64,000 bases of DNA from positions 62,001 to 126,000 of the forward strand of contig JAJYTD010000007.1 in NCBI GenBank assembly GCA_021793235.1, read 5' to 3'. The stretch comes from Actinomycetes bacterium. GTDB taxonomy: Bacteria > Actinomycetota > Actinomycetes > Streptosporangiales > Streptosporangiaceae. Below the pieces are notes generated by a model, which did no database searches, had not been told where the DNA came from, and saw nothing but the letters and a program-made list of their open reading frames with translations. Every line of letters begins with the position of its first letter. Within the stretch, counting starts at the first letter, position 1. A program made the position numbers and the translations under genes. This document shows, piece after piece, positions 25,688 to 34,023 of this stretch.

Positions 25688-26657
25688 GGGTCCGCTCCTT
25701 TTCCGATTCCAAGGGCACCAGGCGCCGCCACAGGATCCCGAGGTAGCCGAGGATCCCCCGGGGCGCGATCAGCAGGACGACCAGCACCGCGATGGTGAAC
25801 AGCAGGGTTCCGGAGTCGCCGACGCTGCCGAGGTTGAAGGTGAACTGCACGACGATGAGCGCACCCAGGATGGCGCCCCATGCTGTGGACTGCCCGCCCA
25901 GCAATGGCATGAACAGGGCCAAAAAGACCACGTGCAGGATGAATGTCTCGGGGTTGATGGCCTGGTTGAACGTGACGAACACCGATCCGCCCAGGGACGC
26001 CACCGCGGCCCCGGTTCCCAGGGCGACCAGGCGCAGTGTGGGCACGGCGACCCCGGAGGCCTCCACGGCGACCGGAACGTCGCGGGATGCCCGCAGGACC
26101 ATACCGAAGACGCCCTTGCGCAACCGGTCGACCAGGACCCCGATTCCCCAGACCAGAACGAGCAGGACGGGGATGAACAGTTCACGGGTCATCTCCACAC
26201 CGAACAGCTCCATCCGCGGGACGCCGCCGATGCCTGCCGCTCCGCCGCTGAACTCCGGTGTGGAGGTCAGCCATCCCTCGAAGGCGATAGCGAACAGCAG
26301 GGTGACAGCGACCAGGAAGAAGCTGGACAGGCGGCGGGTGGCGAAGCCCAGGACCACCGCTAGCACGGCTGATGCGGCCGCGCCGATGAAGTAGCCGGCG
26401 ACCATGGGCCAGTCGGTCCGGGTGGCCACCAGCGCCACCGCGTACCCGCCGAAGGCCAGGTAAGCGGTGTAGGCCATGGACAGCGACCCCGCGAGGACGA
26501 AGGGGATGTACATTCCCAGTGCCAGCAACGAGTAGGTCGCGGCCAGTGCGAACAGGTCCTGGTTGAAGGGGTTGTCGCCGACCCAGGCGAGGAGGGCGAG
26601 TCCCGCCGCCAGGGTCAGCACCGGTGACAGGTCGTAGCGGTTCAGCAGCTTCCTCAT
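25677..26657 (-). CDS. livM: Branched-chain-type ABC transporter permease (LivM-like)
   Basis: A 326-aa permease with about nine hydrophobic segments. Family features are NPFNQDLFALAATYSLLALG at the N-terminus, LAGSLSMAYTAYLAFGGYAV and the cytoplasmic GVFGMVLRASRDVPVAVEASG loop that contacts the ATPases. ATG 26657 overlaps the LivH stop (ATGA). Confidence 0.93.
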   Translation of the reverse strand: MRKLLNRYDLSPVLTLAAGLALLAWVGDNPFNQDLFALAATYSLLALGMYIPFVLAGSLSMAYTAYLAFGGYAVALVATRTDWPMVAGYFIGAAASAVLAVVLGFATRRLSSFFLVAVTLLFAIAFEGWLTSTPEFSGGAAGIGGVPRMELFGVEMTRELFIPVLLVLVWGIGVLVDRLRKGVFGMVLRASRDVPVAVEASGVAVPTLRLVALGTGAAVASLGGSVFVTFNQAINPETFILHVVFLALFMPLLGGQSTAWGAILGALIVVQFTFNLGSVGDSGTLLFTIAVLVVLLIAPRGILGYLGILWRRLVPLESEKERTHGA

Positions 26658-27526
26658 GTCCGCACCTTCCGCGTGATGAGACCGCTCGGCCGCAGTGCGA
26701 AGAAGAGCAGAGCGACCAGGAGAATGGCGTAGTCCGCGGCAGCGCTGCCGAAGTAGTACGGCGACAGGATCTGGACGGCGGCCAGCAGCATGCCGCCGAT
26801 CAGGGGCGCCCATACCGAACCCGTGCCGCCGATCACGAGTGCGAGGAAGCCCCACAGCGTCCATTGCAGCCCCGAGGTGAAGCTCACCCCGGACTTGTGT
26901 GCGAACAGCAGCCCGGCGAGCCCCGCGATCAGCCCGGACAGGATGAACGCGATCCCTCGGATGCGTGACACCGGCAGACCGAGAAGCTGAGCGGCGTGCT
27001 TGTTGTCGCCCACGGCGCGCAGCATCCGGCCGGTACGGCTGGCTCGCAGCCACCACGCCACGAGGGCGAAGACTGCCACCGTCGCCACCAGCAGCGTCAC
27101 CTGTGGTGCGCTCATCGCGGCGGAGCCCAGCGCGATGGGCTCGAAGCCGAGCAGGGGTTGGCCGGGAAAGTCTCCCCGGCCGAAGATGGTGCCTGCTGCC
27201 TGTTCGATGAGGAACAGGGTGGCGGCCACCGCGACGAGAGCCGGAAGCTCCGCACCACCGAGGCGTGCCTCAATGGGCCGGATGACCGCGACATCGGTGA
27301 CCGCCGCGAGGACGACGGCGATGGCCAGCCCCGCTAGGGCGGCGGCCAGTACCGGGTAGCCGAGCCTGGTCACCAGCCAACTGGTGGCCAGGCCGGCGGC
27401 CATCGCGTACGGGCCAATGGCGAAGTTGAATACTGCCGCCCCGTCGAGGACCAGCAGGAAGCTGAGCGCAAGCAGGCTGAAGAAGCAGCCTACTTCGATG
27501 ATGCTCAGGAAAAGCTGGGGGGACAT
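26654..27526 (-). CDS. livH: Branched-chain-type ABC transporter permease (LivH-like)
   Basis: A 290-aa permease with eight or so membrane helices. The ATPase-contact loop SRTGRMLRAVGDNKHAAQLL and the later GTGSVWAPLIGGMLLAAVQ are characteristic. GAGGAGGACGGGC precedes the ATG. It is separated by about 30 bases from the upstream binding-protein gene, so the five transport genes are one operon. Confidence 0.93.
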   Translation of the reverse strand: MSPQLFLSIIEVGCFFSLLALSFLLVLDGAAVFNFAIGPYAMAAGLATSWLVTRLGYPVLAAALAGLAIAVVLAAVTDVAVIRPIEARLGGAELPALVAVAATLFLIEQAAGTIFGRGDFPGQPLLGFEPIALGSAAMSAPQVTLLVATVAVFALVAWWLRASRTGRMLRAVGDNKHAAQLLGLPVSRIRGIAFILSGLIAGLAGLLFAHKSGVSFTSGLQWTLWGFLALVIGGTGSVWAPLIGGMLLAAVQILSPYYFGSAAADYAILLVALLFFALRPSGLITRKVRT

Positions 27527-27559
27527 GCCCGTCCTCCTCGTCTACCTGTAGGGAGCCGG

Positions 27560-28747
27560 TCAGCAGCTCGGCTGGTACTCATCCCAGGCACCGCTCGGTT
27601 CGCTGCCGTCGAAGACGGTGAACACGACACCGCAGGCTCCGTCGGCCCCGTCGTGATCGTCCTCGGTGTAGGAGACGGTGAAGTCGGGCAGCCCGTAGTA
27701 GGCCTCGAACCCACTGGTGGAGTTCAGTGCCTTGTGGACGTCTGCCGGCTCTGCCGAACCCGTCTCCTCGATGGCGTTGGCGACCATCTTGACGGCGCTG
27801 TAGGCCTGGGCGTCGTAGTCGGTCATCACGTAGTCGTCGTCGTTGGCGGCCTCCATGACCTCGCGGGCCTCCTTGGTCCGCGGGTTCTCATCGGTGATCG
27901 CTCCGACATAGACCAGCCCGTCCAGGGCGCCAGAGTCGGCCTGGCCCCACAGCTGCGGCTGGTTGCCGATCGAGGACAGCGAGAACATCTGGACGTCCTC
28001 GGGCAGGACCTTGTTGGCGGTGTTCTGGTACAGCACCTCGATTTGGCCGCCGACCGTGCTGACCAGGACCGCGTCGGGCTCGGCCTGTTCCACTCGGCTG
28101 AGCTGGGCGGTCACATCCGCGGCATCGGTCGCGGCCTCCTCCTCGGCGACGATCTCGATGCCCGCCTCATCGATCGCGTCCTTCAGCACCTCGTTGTAGG
28201 CGGCCATAGTGGGTGTGTCGTCACTGAGGATGGCGATCTTTTCGGCGTCGATGGCCTCGAAGGCGCCCACGAAGGCTTCGCCCTGCTTGGCGGTGGTGAC
28301 CGCCTGAAGGTACATGTAGTCGGCGTCGGGGTCCTCGATCACCTGTGTCGCGGCACTGGTGACCGGTAGCCCCGGCACCTCGGCCTCCTGCATCACGGAC
28401 TTGTTCGCGATGACCGCGCCGCTGCCCGTCGTGAACATCACCACCGAGGCGCCCTCGCCGATGATGCGGCGGGTGACTGTCGGGCTGCGGCTGGGGTCAC
28501 TGCTGTCGTCGTCGGAGACGACTTCGAGCTGACGACCGAGCACGCCGCCTTCCTCGTTGACCTTGTCCACCGCCGCGCGGACGGCGGCCGAGGTGATCTG
28601 GGAGTAGGCCGCTCCCGGACCGGAGGTGTCCTCGACCAGGCCGATGACGATCGTGTCATCGCCGCCACCACCACCGCCACAGCCGGCGAGAGCCAGCGTG
28701 CAGCCTGCCGCCGCGGCCCCCACCTTCAACCCCAGTTTCCGCTTCAT
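27560..28747 (-). CDS. Periplasmic-type substrate-binding lipoprotein of the Liv transporter
   Basis: A 395-aa lipoprotein with signal MKRKLGLKVGAAAAGCTLA, the lipobox LALAGC and a poly-Gly linker. The mature protein is a two-lobed peripla_BP_6 receptor: TIVIGLVEDTSGPGAAYSQI, VNEEGGVLGRQLEVVSDDDS, TSAATQVIEDPDADYMY. It is anchored outside the membrane and delivers ligand to LivHM. First gene of the operon, so its upstream AT-rich region holds the operon promoter. Ligand is unknown; context points to a ring-containing acid. A Cys pair near the C-terminus (DGACG and QPSC) may form a disulfide. Confidence 0.93.
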   Translation of the reverse strand: MKRKLGLKVGAAAAGCTLALAGCGGGGGGDDTIVIGLVEDTSGPGAAYSQITSAAVRAAVDKVNEEGGVLGRQLEVVSDDDSSDPSRSPTVTRRIIGEGASVVMFTTGSGAVIANKSVMQEAEVPGLPVTSAATQVIEDPDADYMYLQAVTTAKQGEAFVGAFEAIDAEKIAILSDDTPTMAAYNEVLKDAIDEAGIEIVAEEEAATDAADVTAQLSRVEQAEPDAVLVSTVGGQIEVLYQNTANKVLPEDVQMFSLSSIGNQPQLWGQADSGALDGLVYVGAITDENPRTKEAREVMEAANDDDYVMTDYDAQAYSAVKMVANAIEETGSAEPADVHKALNSTSGFEAYYGLPDFTVSYTEDDHDGADGACGVVFTVFDGSEPSGAWDEYQPSC

Positions 28748-28860
28748 GGAAGGACTCCCTAGCTATGGAAAAACATCAATCTTTTAGTATTTAAACTACA
28801 TTGGCCTTCGTGCTGATCACCGGATCGAGGATGAATCCCGCAGAGAAGGAGGGCCCGGCA
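28748..28860. promoter_or_regulatory. Divergent promoter with weak GntR-like box, transporter operon / thioesterase
   Basis: An AT-rich patch lies at 28768-28800, unlike the surrounding DNA. TTTAGTATTTAAA at 28783-28795 has the form TTTA-N5-TAAA and matches 8 of 13 positions of the box GTTAGAAGATAAC found at 31104 and 33104. It is a plausible weaker site of the same regulator. Confidence 0.45.
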
Positions 28861-29316
28861 GTGTCCCAGCCCCAATCCCGCCCCGAATCAGAGCCGGAGG
28901 CGGAGTCGGCCGCTGTGTATTCGGTCGACCACCGGCTCTCCTACGCCGACTGCGATCCTGCGGGAATCGTGTACTACGCCACTTGGTTTCCGCTGATGGA
29001 GCGGACCCACACGGAATGGTGGCTGAGCATGGGATACCGCTTCGACACGTTCGGCGGCACCTACGGCGCCGTTCCGGTGACCCGCCATACCGAGTGCTCC
29101 TATCTGTCTGTCACCCGCCTCTTCGACCTGGTCCGCTGCTCGATGCGGATCGAGGCCGTCGGTCGGACCTCCTACCGGCTCGGATTCGAATTCACCCGCT
29201 CTCCGGAGGGGGAGCGGGTCGCCTACGGGCGGTTGACGCTCGTCAGCATCGACGGTGCTGGAAAGCCCGTCCCGGTACCGCCACCGCTGCGTGAGCTGCT
29301 TGTCCGGCATCGCTGA
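28861..29316 (+). CDS. Acyl-CoA thioesterase, 4HBT hotdog family
   Basis: A 151-aa hotdog-fold protein. The active-site motif SYADCDPAGIVYYATWFPLM (Asp of the 4-hydroxybenzoyl-CoA thioesterase type) lies near residues 27-46, followed by TECSYLSVTRLFDLVRCSMR. It would hydrolyse an aryl or cyclic acyl-CoA, either as a pathway step or to rescue trapped CoA. The GTG at 28861 has AAGGAGGG 7 bases upstream and was preferred over the TTG at 28801 and ATG at 28831. It is divergent from the transporter operon and convergent with the ligase gene. Confidence 0.88.
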   Translation: MSQPQSRPESEPEAESAAVYSVDHRLSYADCDPAGIVYYATWFPLMERTHTEWWLSMGYRFDTFGGTYGAVPVTRHTECSYLSVTRLFDLVRCSMRIEAVGRTSYRLGFEFTRSPEGERVAYGRLTLVSIDGAGKPVPVPPPLRELLVRHR

Positions 29317-29339
29317 TCAAGAGGCGTTTCGGGGGCGCT

Positions 29340-30995
29340 TCACCGCGTCCCCGAGCCCATCTCGTCCTTGAGCCGTTCGGCCACCAGGCGACGCACCTCC
29401 GCCTTCGCGATCTTGCCTCCGGAGGAGCGCGGCAGCTCGGGCACGACCAGCAGCCGCTCCGGCAGCAGTTCCTTGGAGACGCCGCGCGCCAAGAGGTGCT
29501 CCGTCAGCTCCTCAAGCTCCAATTGCGCTCCCGGATGTGTTGTGACGACCGCGCACACCCGCTCCCCGTACAGCTCGTCGGCTACGGGGACGACCGAGAC
29601 CAGCTCCACGGCCGGGTGGGTCTCCACCTCGGCTTCGACCTCAGCCGCACTGATGTTCTTGCCGCCCCGGATGATCAGATCGGACTTCCTCCCCACCAGG
29701 CGGAGGTAGCCGTCCTCGCCGATGGTGACCAAGTCGCCCATCAGCATGTAGCCGTCAGGGGTGTAGAGCTGGGCGTTGGCCCCGGGGTCGTTGTCGTATC
29801 CGGCGCAGGTCAGCGGCCCCTTTCCACCGGGCTGGCCGGGGCCTCCCGAGGCGGTGATGTCGTTGAAGTCGTCGTCGAACAACCGGACGTCCATCTCCGG
29901 GATCAGCGAGCCGCCCGTACAGAACCGCTGTTCGGCCGAGTCATGGATGGTGGTGTAGCTGAAGGCGCCGGTCTCGTTGGAGCCGAAGAAGTTGAGCACC
30001 ACCGCTCCGGTGCGCCGTTCGAATTCCACCGCCCGTTCATAGGGGATGGCCTCACCGCCGGTGAACATGACGCGCAGCGAGGACAGCCGCGAGCTCTCTG
30101 CCGACGGGGAGTTGAGCAGCATGCGGAACTGCGTGCTGACACAGCACAGGACAGTGACCTGCTCCTGCTCGATCATGTCGATCATGGACTCGGTGGTGAA
30201 GCGGGGCAGCACGACCGTGGAGGCCCCGAGCACGGCCGGCGCGAAGTGGGCCGTCCACAGCCCGAACCCGAACGGCCCCGGAACACCGCCGAAAAGGATG
30301 TCGCTCTCGGAGAGCTCACCGGCCCGACGTGCGAGCTCGACGAAGTACAGCCACCTGTTCTGAAACTGGGTGACGCTCTTGGGCATCCCCGTGGTGCCCG
30401 AGGTGGAGTTGAGCGCCCACAGGTCGTTGGGACCCAGTGCGCGCTCCGCGTACGCGCTGGGGGCGGGCCGCTCGAACTGGGCCGCATCGGCGGTCCGGCC
30501 GTCGGCGTCGACGCGGTGGACCCGCGGTTCGTCCTCGCCCAGGACCATGTGCCAGTCGATCCCGGCACCGCGCTGCGCCAGGACCGCGGGAAACTCCGCC
30601 GCATCGCGGCCGCGGTGTTCGGCCAGGGTGATGAGGGCACGCGCGTTCGTCCGCTGCACCAGGTGGGCGATTTCAGCGTCACCGGCGCGTGCGCCAATGC
30701 CCACGGCCACGACCCCGGCCCGTTCCGTGCCCAGCAGCGCGATGTGGAAGTGGACGGAATCGGGCAGCAGCACCGCCACCCGGTCTCCGGGGCTGAGTCC
30801 GGCGCCGACGAGGGCGCCGGCCACGCGATCGGCCTCAGAGTCGTAGCGGGCCCAGGTTGTACGGCGGTCCGGTTCGATGTAGGCGGCCGTGTCGGGCTTG
30901 GTGCGAGCGTGCTCGCGCACCAGGTCGCTGATGGTGTGGGTGCCCCACCATCCAGCCTCGGTGTAGCGCGTGACGTCTGCTGGATCGACGATCAT
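29340..30995 (-). CDS. AMP-forming acyl-CoA synthetase (ligase)
   Basis: A 551-aa adenylate-forming ligase. Motifs are STSGTTGMPKSV (P-loop, near residue 195), NFFGSNETGAFSYT, MLMGDLVTIGEDGYLRLVGR (hinge) and the C-terminal catalytic Lys in LPRSSGGKIAKAEV. It would activate the imported acid with CoA, the role FadD3 has for HIP in mycobacteria, though it is not a close FadD3 match by eye and looks nearer to cyclic/aromatic acid ligases. ATG 30995 follows AGAGGA. The divergent region upstream contains the strong box at 31104-31116. Confidence 0.9.
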   Translation of the reverse strand: MIVDPADVTRYTEAGWWGTHTISDLVREHARTKPDTAAYIEPDRRTTWARYDSEADRVAGALVGAGLSPGDRVAVLLPDSVHFHIALLGTERAGVVAVGIGARAGDAEIAHLVQRTNARALITLAEHRGRDAAEFPAVLAQRGAGIDWHMVLGEDEPRVHRVDADGRTADAAQFERPAPSAYAERALGPNDLWALNSTSGTTGMPKSVTQFQNRWLYFVELARRAGELSESDILFGGVPGPFGFGLWTAHFAPAVLGASTVVLPRFTTESMIDMIEQEQVTVLCCVSTQFRMLLNSPSAESSRLSSLRVMFTGGEAIPYERAVEFERRTGAVVLNFFGSNETGAFSYTTIHDSAEQRFCTGGSLIPEMDVRLFDDDFNDITASGGPGQPGGKGPLTCAGYDNDPGANAQLYTPDGYMLMGDLVTIGEDGYLRLVGRKSDLIIRGGKNISAAEVEAEVETHPAVELVSVVPVADELYGERVCAVVTTHPGAQLELEELTEHLLARGVSKELLPERLLVVPELPRSSGGKIAKAEVRRLVAERLKDEMGSGTR

Positions 30996-31089
30996 CCGGA
31001 TTCCTCTGTCGGATCAGGGTCAGAACATGACCGGACGCGAATGCGGTGGACCGCGCCGGCTGCCCGGTTCCCACCAGCGCGTGACCCGC

Positions 31090-31116
31090 CTAACAGCTTA
31101 TGTGTTAGAAGATAAC
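31090..31116. promoter_or_regulatory. Probable GntR operator, ligase / dehydrogenase intergenic region
   Basis: GTTAGAAGATAAC at 31104-31116 has dyad ends GTTA and TAAC around five bases. It overlaps a second dyad, CTAACA (31090-31095) and TGTTAG (31103-31108). The 14 bases from 31103 recur, inverted, at 33104-33117. The site lies about 110 bases from the starts of both divergent genes, inside an AT-rich island. Confidence 0.68.
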
Positions 31117-31225
31117 TATGTTTCATACGAGATAGCAAGAGGTTTCCCGGCAAACTCGCCCGTGGAGCGAGAGCACGCACGGAGGCCCGCACGGAGCCGA
31201 CCGTGCCGCGCTGGAAGGAGCGGCA

Positions 31226-32053
31226 GTGACCCTGGAAACACACGACGTCCTGGTGGTGGGGCTCGGCGGCATGGGAGCCGCGCTGGCACGGCGTATCCGA
31301 TCGTGCGGACACGGCATAGTGGCGGTGGATGTGGCGCCCGGCGCCCGAAGGGAGTGGGAACACGCCACAGGCGAGACCGCGCTGGCAGACCTCTCCGCGG
31401 TGCTGTGGCGGCGGATCGGCCGTGTCCTCGTCGCCGTCCGCTCACCGGACCAGGCAACGTCCGTACTGGACCATCTCGCGGCGCCTCTGGCAGGAACCGA
31501 CACGGCCTGCTATGTGATCACCACGCTGGACGAAGAGACCGCGCGCGGACTCGCGCGGCGCCGCGGCGGCCCCGAACGCGTCATCGAACTACCGATCTCC
31601 GGCGGAGAGGCGGCGGCCGACTCGGGAGCGCTCACGGCTATAGCGGCGGGGCCGGTGCGCGACGCGGACATCGCCTTCCTCACCGCCACGATCGCCGAAC
31701 ACACGGTGGTCTTCGACCACTACGGCGAACCGACCTTGGCCAAGCTGGTCAACAATGTCACCGGTGCCTACAACGCGCTGGTCGCGGCGCAGATGTTGGA
31801 ACTCGGCGAGCGACTCGGACTGCGGCCGCAACGGCTGTACGAGGTGCTGCTCGCCTCCTCAGGCGCGAGCTGGATGGCCGCGGCACTCCCCGATCTCCGA
31901 GGCGACCTGCTGGCCAAGGACGTCGAACTGCTGGCGCGGACGCGCGAGCTCCCCGAGCCGTCCCTGAGCGAACCCCGCCGGCTGGCCGAACGCCTGGCCG
32001 AGGCCGCTCGGCGAGTCGGCGGTTCCGCGCAGGCTCAAGATCAGCGCCCGTAG
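31226..32053 (+). CDS. 3-hydroxyisobutyrate dehydrogenase-like NAD(P) enzyme
   Basis: A 275-aa beta-hydroxyacid dehydrogenase. The N-terminal DVLVVGLGGMGAALARRIRS binds the cofactor, VDVAPGARREWEHA follows beta-2, LPISGGEAAADSGALTAIA is the substrate-side motif, and the catalytic Lys is in LAKLVNNVTGAYN. It would oxidise a 3-hydroxy acid or similar. The GTG start follows AAGGAG by 5 bases. Its 3' end overlaps the convergent GntR gene by 13 bases. It may be co-regulated with the ligase by the box at 31104. Confidence 0.87.
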   Translation: MTLETHDVLVVGLGGMGAALARRIRSCGHGIVAVDVAPGARREWEHATGETALADLSAVLWRRIGRVLVAVRSPDQATSVLDHLAAPLAGTDTACYVITTLDEETARGLARRRGGPERVIELPISGGEAAADSGALTAIAAGPVRDADIAFLTATIAEHTVVFDHYGEPTLAKLVNNVTGAYNALVAAQMLELGERLGLRPQRLYEVLLASSGASWMAAALPDLRGDLLAKDVELLARTRELPEPSLSEPRRLAERLAEAARRVGGSAQAQDQRP

Positions 32054-32826
32054 CCGTGTTTGCCGTTGCCCCGGAGCGCCTGCGGTTCGACGACCGCCAC
32101 CGGCCCCGGGGACATCGCGTAGTGCAGCGTGTTCTCCAGGTGCACCCGCGCGAAGGCCTCCAGCCGTTCGGAGTCGCCGTCCTCGATGAGCCGCATGATG
32201 CGCTCGTGCGCCCGGTTGCCGGTCTCGCGGTGCTCGACAGTGGGGAACTCCCCCGTGGTGCTGGCCTGGGAGGCCCACGCCTGCTCCTGCGACGACCACA
32301 GCGTTTCCAGGGTGCCGACCATCAGGATCATCGTCTCGTTGCCGCACTCGCGCACGAGGGTCTGGTGGAACTCCCTGGTCACCCGGGTGAACTCCACATC
32401 GTCGTCGACCGCGGCCATGGCGTGCTCGTGCACCTGGCGAAGCGCCGGAAGAACGGTCTGGGCCCGGTCCTCGCGGGCGGCGCACAGCGCGGCGCACACG
32501 GGCTCGATCTGCTTGAGCGCCGCTCCGACGTCGGAATAGGGTACACCGCGGAACTGCAGGACCAGTCCCATCATGTAGGCGGCGTTGGCGGCCTTCGGCA
32601 CATGCACGATCGCGCCGCCGCGGTTGCCGCGCTGCACGGTGATCAGGCCCTCGGCCTCCAGGATCCCCAGGGCTTCGCGCAGGGACGGGCGGCTGACCTC
32701 GAACTCCCGAAGCAGTTCCTCTTGGGCGGGCAGGGCGGATCCATCCGCCAGCTCGCCCCGGAGGATGCGGTCCCGGAGCAGGGACGCGACCATCTCCGCA
32801 AGCCGAGGTTGGTGCAGTCGCACCAT
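32041..32826 (-). CDS. GntR regulator, FadR/VanR (FCD) type
   Basis: A 261-aa regulator. The winged helix (residues 5-75) contains ALPAQEELLREFEVSRPSLR, EALGILEAEGLITVQRGNRG. The C-terminal all-helical FCD domain has FTRVTREFHQTLVRECGNET and a metal-binding His pattern ending HERIMRLIEDGD. Such proteins usually respond to a carboxylic acid or acyl-CoA. Its place between the ligase side and the echA20-ipd operon, with identical boxes on both sides, makes it the likely master regulator of the island. Confidence 0.93.
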   Translation of the reverse strand: MVRLHQPRLAEMVASLLRDRILRGELADGSALPAQEELLREFEVSRPSLREALGILEAEGLITVQRGNRGGAIVHVPKAANAAYMMGLVLQFRGVPYSDVGAALKQIEPVCAALCAAREDRAQTVLPALRQVHEHAMAAVDDDVEFTRVTREFHQTLVRECGNETMILMVGTLETLWSSQEQAWASQASTTGEFPTVEHRETGNRAHERIMRLIEDGDSERLEAFARVHLENTLHYAMSPGPVAVVEPQALRGNGKHGYGR

Positions 32827-33237
32827 GTCACAGCCTCGCTTTCCTAGCTTTCCTACCGGTGGACCGGCGCCTCGTCTCGGCCTTGGCGCAGCCTTGATGT
32901 CTTTAAGTCTTCAGGGATTGTAAGCGCGAGGCGGCTTCCACGCGGACGCCGCAGTCCGGCTGTCTGCTCCCATACCCGCACAGGAGGCCTGTCACCTCGG
33001 GAGTTCTGTTCTGTCCCCAGTGCGTTAGCCGGGCTTCGACGCGGATCCGTCTAATCGCATTGCGCCACTCATCTTCTTTACAGAGTAGCTTATAACTATC
33101 TATGTTATCTTCTAACAGAAAGACTCGGCGTTCGGCGCTCTCGGATCGAAATCGGAGAGCACCGGCCGTCACCGCGCCGCGTCCCGCCAATGCCGGTCCA
33201 CTCGCGGCGGGCGCGCGACCCGAAGAAGGGGGACACC
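32827..33237. promoter_or_regulatory. Divergent control region GntR / echA20-ipd operon
   Basis: These 411 bases contain no gene. Bases 33070-33122 are AT-rich and hold the box at 33104-33117 and a dyad ATAAC (33092-33096) / GTTAT (33104-33108). This is about 120 bases before echA20. A second, smaller AT-rich patch at 32893-32918 contains GTCTTTAAGTC and may be the gntR promoter. Confidence 0.55.
33104..33117 (-). promoter_or_regulatory. Probable GntR operator before the echA20-ipd operon
   Basis: GTTATCTTCTAAC (33104-33116) is the exact reverse complement of GTTAGAAGATAAC at 31104-31116; identity extends to 14 bases with the next A/T pair. A repeat of this length in two AT-rich promoter regions flanking a GntR gene is strong evidence of a shared operator. 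Confidence 0.7.
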
Positions 33238-34023
33238 GTGACCGAAGGGTCTGCCGACGGAATCACGTGGCGGTTCGGCACCGATGGTCCAGACACTGGG
33301 ATCGGTGAAGTCGTCATGGACGCGCCGCCGGTCAACGCGCTCACCGTGAACGGCTGGTACGCGCTCGCCGAGGCCGTGCGCACCGTCGCCGCTGCGCCCG
33401 AGGTGCGCGCTCTGGTACTGCGCGCCAAAGGACGCGGCTTCAATGCCGGGGTCGACATCAAAGAGATCCAGGCGGATTCGACCTACCAGAGCCTGATCGG
33501 CGCCAACCGCGGCTGCTTCGCGGCGTTCAAGGCGGTCTATGAGTGCGCGGTCCCGGTGATCGCCGCGGTGCACGGATTCTGCCTTGGCGGCGGGATCGGA
33601 CTCGTCGGCAACGCCGACATCATCGTGGCAACTGAGGACGCCACCTTCGGTCTGCCCGAGGTCGAACGCGGCGCGCTCGGCGCCGCGACCCATCTGAGCA
33701 GGCTGGTCCCTCAGCACAAAATGCGCCAGATGGTCTACACCGCCAAACCCGCGACAGCGAGCGAACTCCACTCATGGGGCTCGGTGGCCGCCGTCGTTCC
33801 CGCGGACCAGCTCATGCCCACCGCGCTCGAACTCGCCGGTGAGATCGCGGCCAAGGACCCCGTTGTCATTCGGGCGGCCAAGGAGTCACTCAACGGGATC
33901 GACCTCTGGGATGTCAACCGCAGCTATCGCTATGAACAGGGCTACACATTCGAACTGAACCTGTCCGGAGCCGCCGACGCGGCCCGCCAGGCGTTCGTCA
34001 CAGGAACGGAGCAGCAGCGATGA
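33238..34023 (+). CDS. echA20: Enoyl-CoA hydratase-family ring-opening enzyme, EchA20-like
   Basis: A 261-aa crotonase-fold enzyme. The segments LRAKGRGFNAGVDIKEIQAD, IGANRGCFAAFKAVYECAVP and FGLPEVERGALGAATHLSRL are nearly word for word what I recall of mycobacterial EchA20. That enzyme opens the last steroid ring D of HIC-CoA intermediates by C-C hydrolysis to give COCHEA-CoA. The oxyanion-hole Gly residues (FNAGVD and LGGGIG) are present. The GTG at 33238 follows AAGGGGG; it opens an operon in which the next start overlaps its stop. Confidence 0.93.
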   Translation: MTEGSADGITWRFGTDGPDTGIGEVVMDAPPVNALTVNGWYALAEAVRTVAAAPEVRALVLRAKGRGFNAGVDIKEIQADSTYQSLIGANRGCFAAFKAVYECAVPVIAAVHGFCLGGGIGLVGNADIIVATEDATFGLPEVERGALGAATHLSRLVPQHKMRQMVYTAKPATASELHSWGSVAAVVPADQLMPTALELAGEIAAKDPVVIRAAKESLNGIDLWDVNRSYRYEQGYTFELNLSGAADAARQAFVTGTEQQR

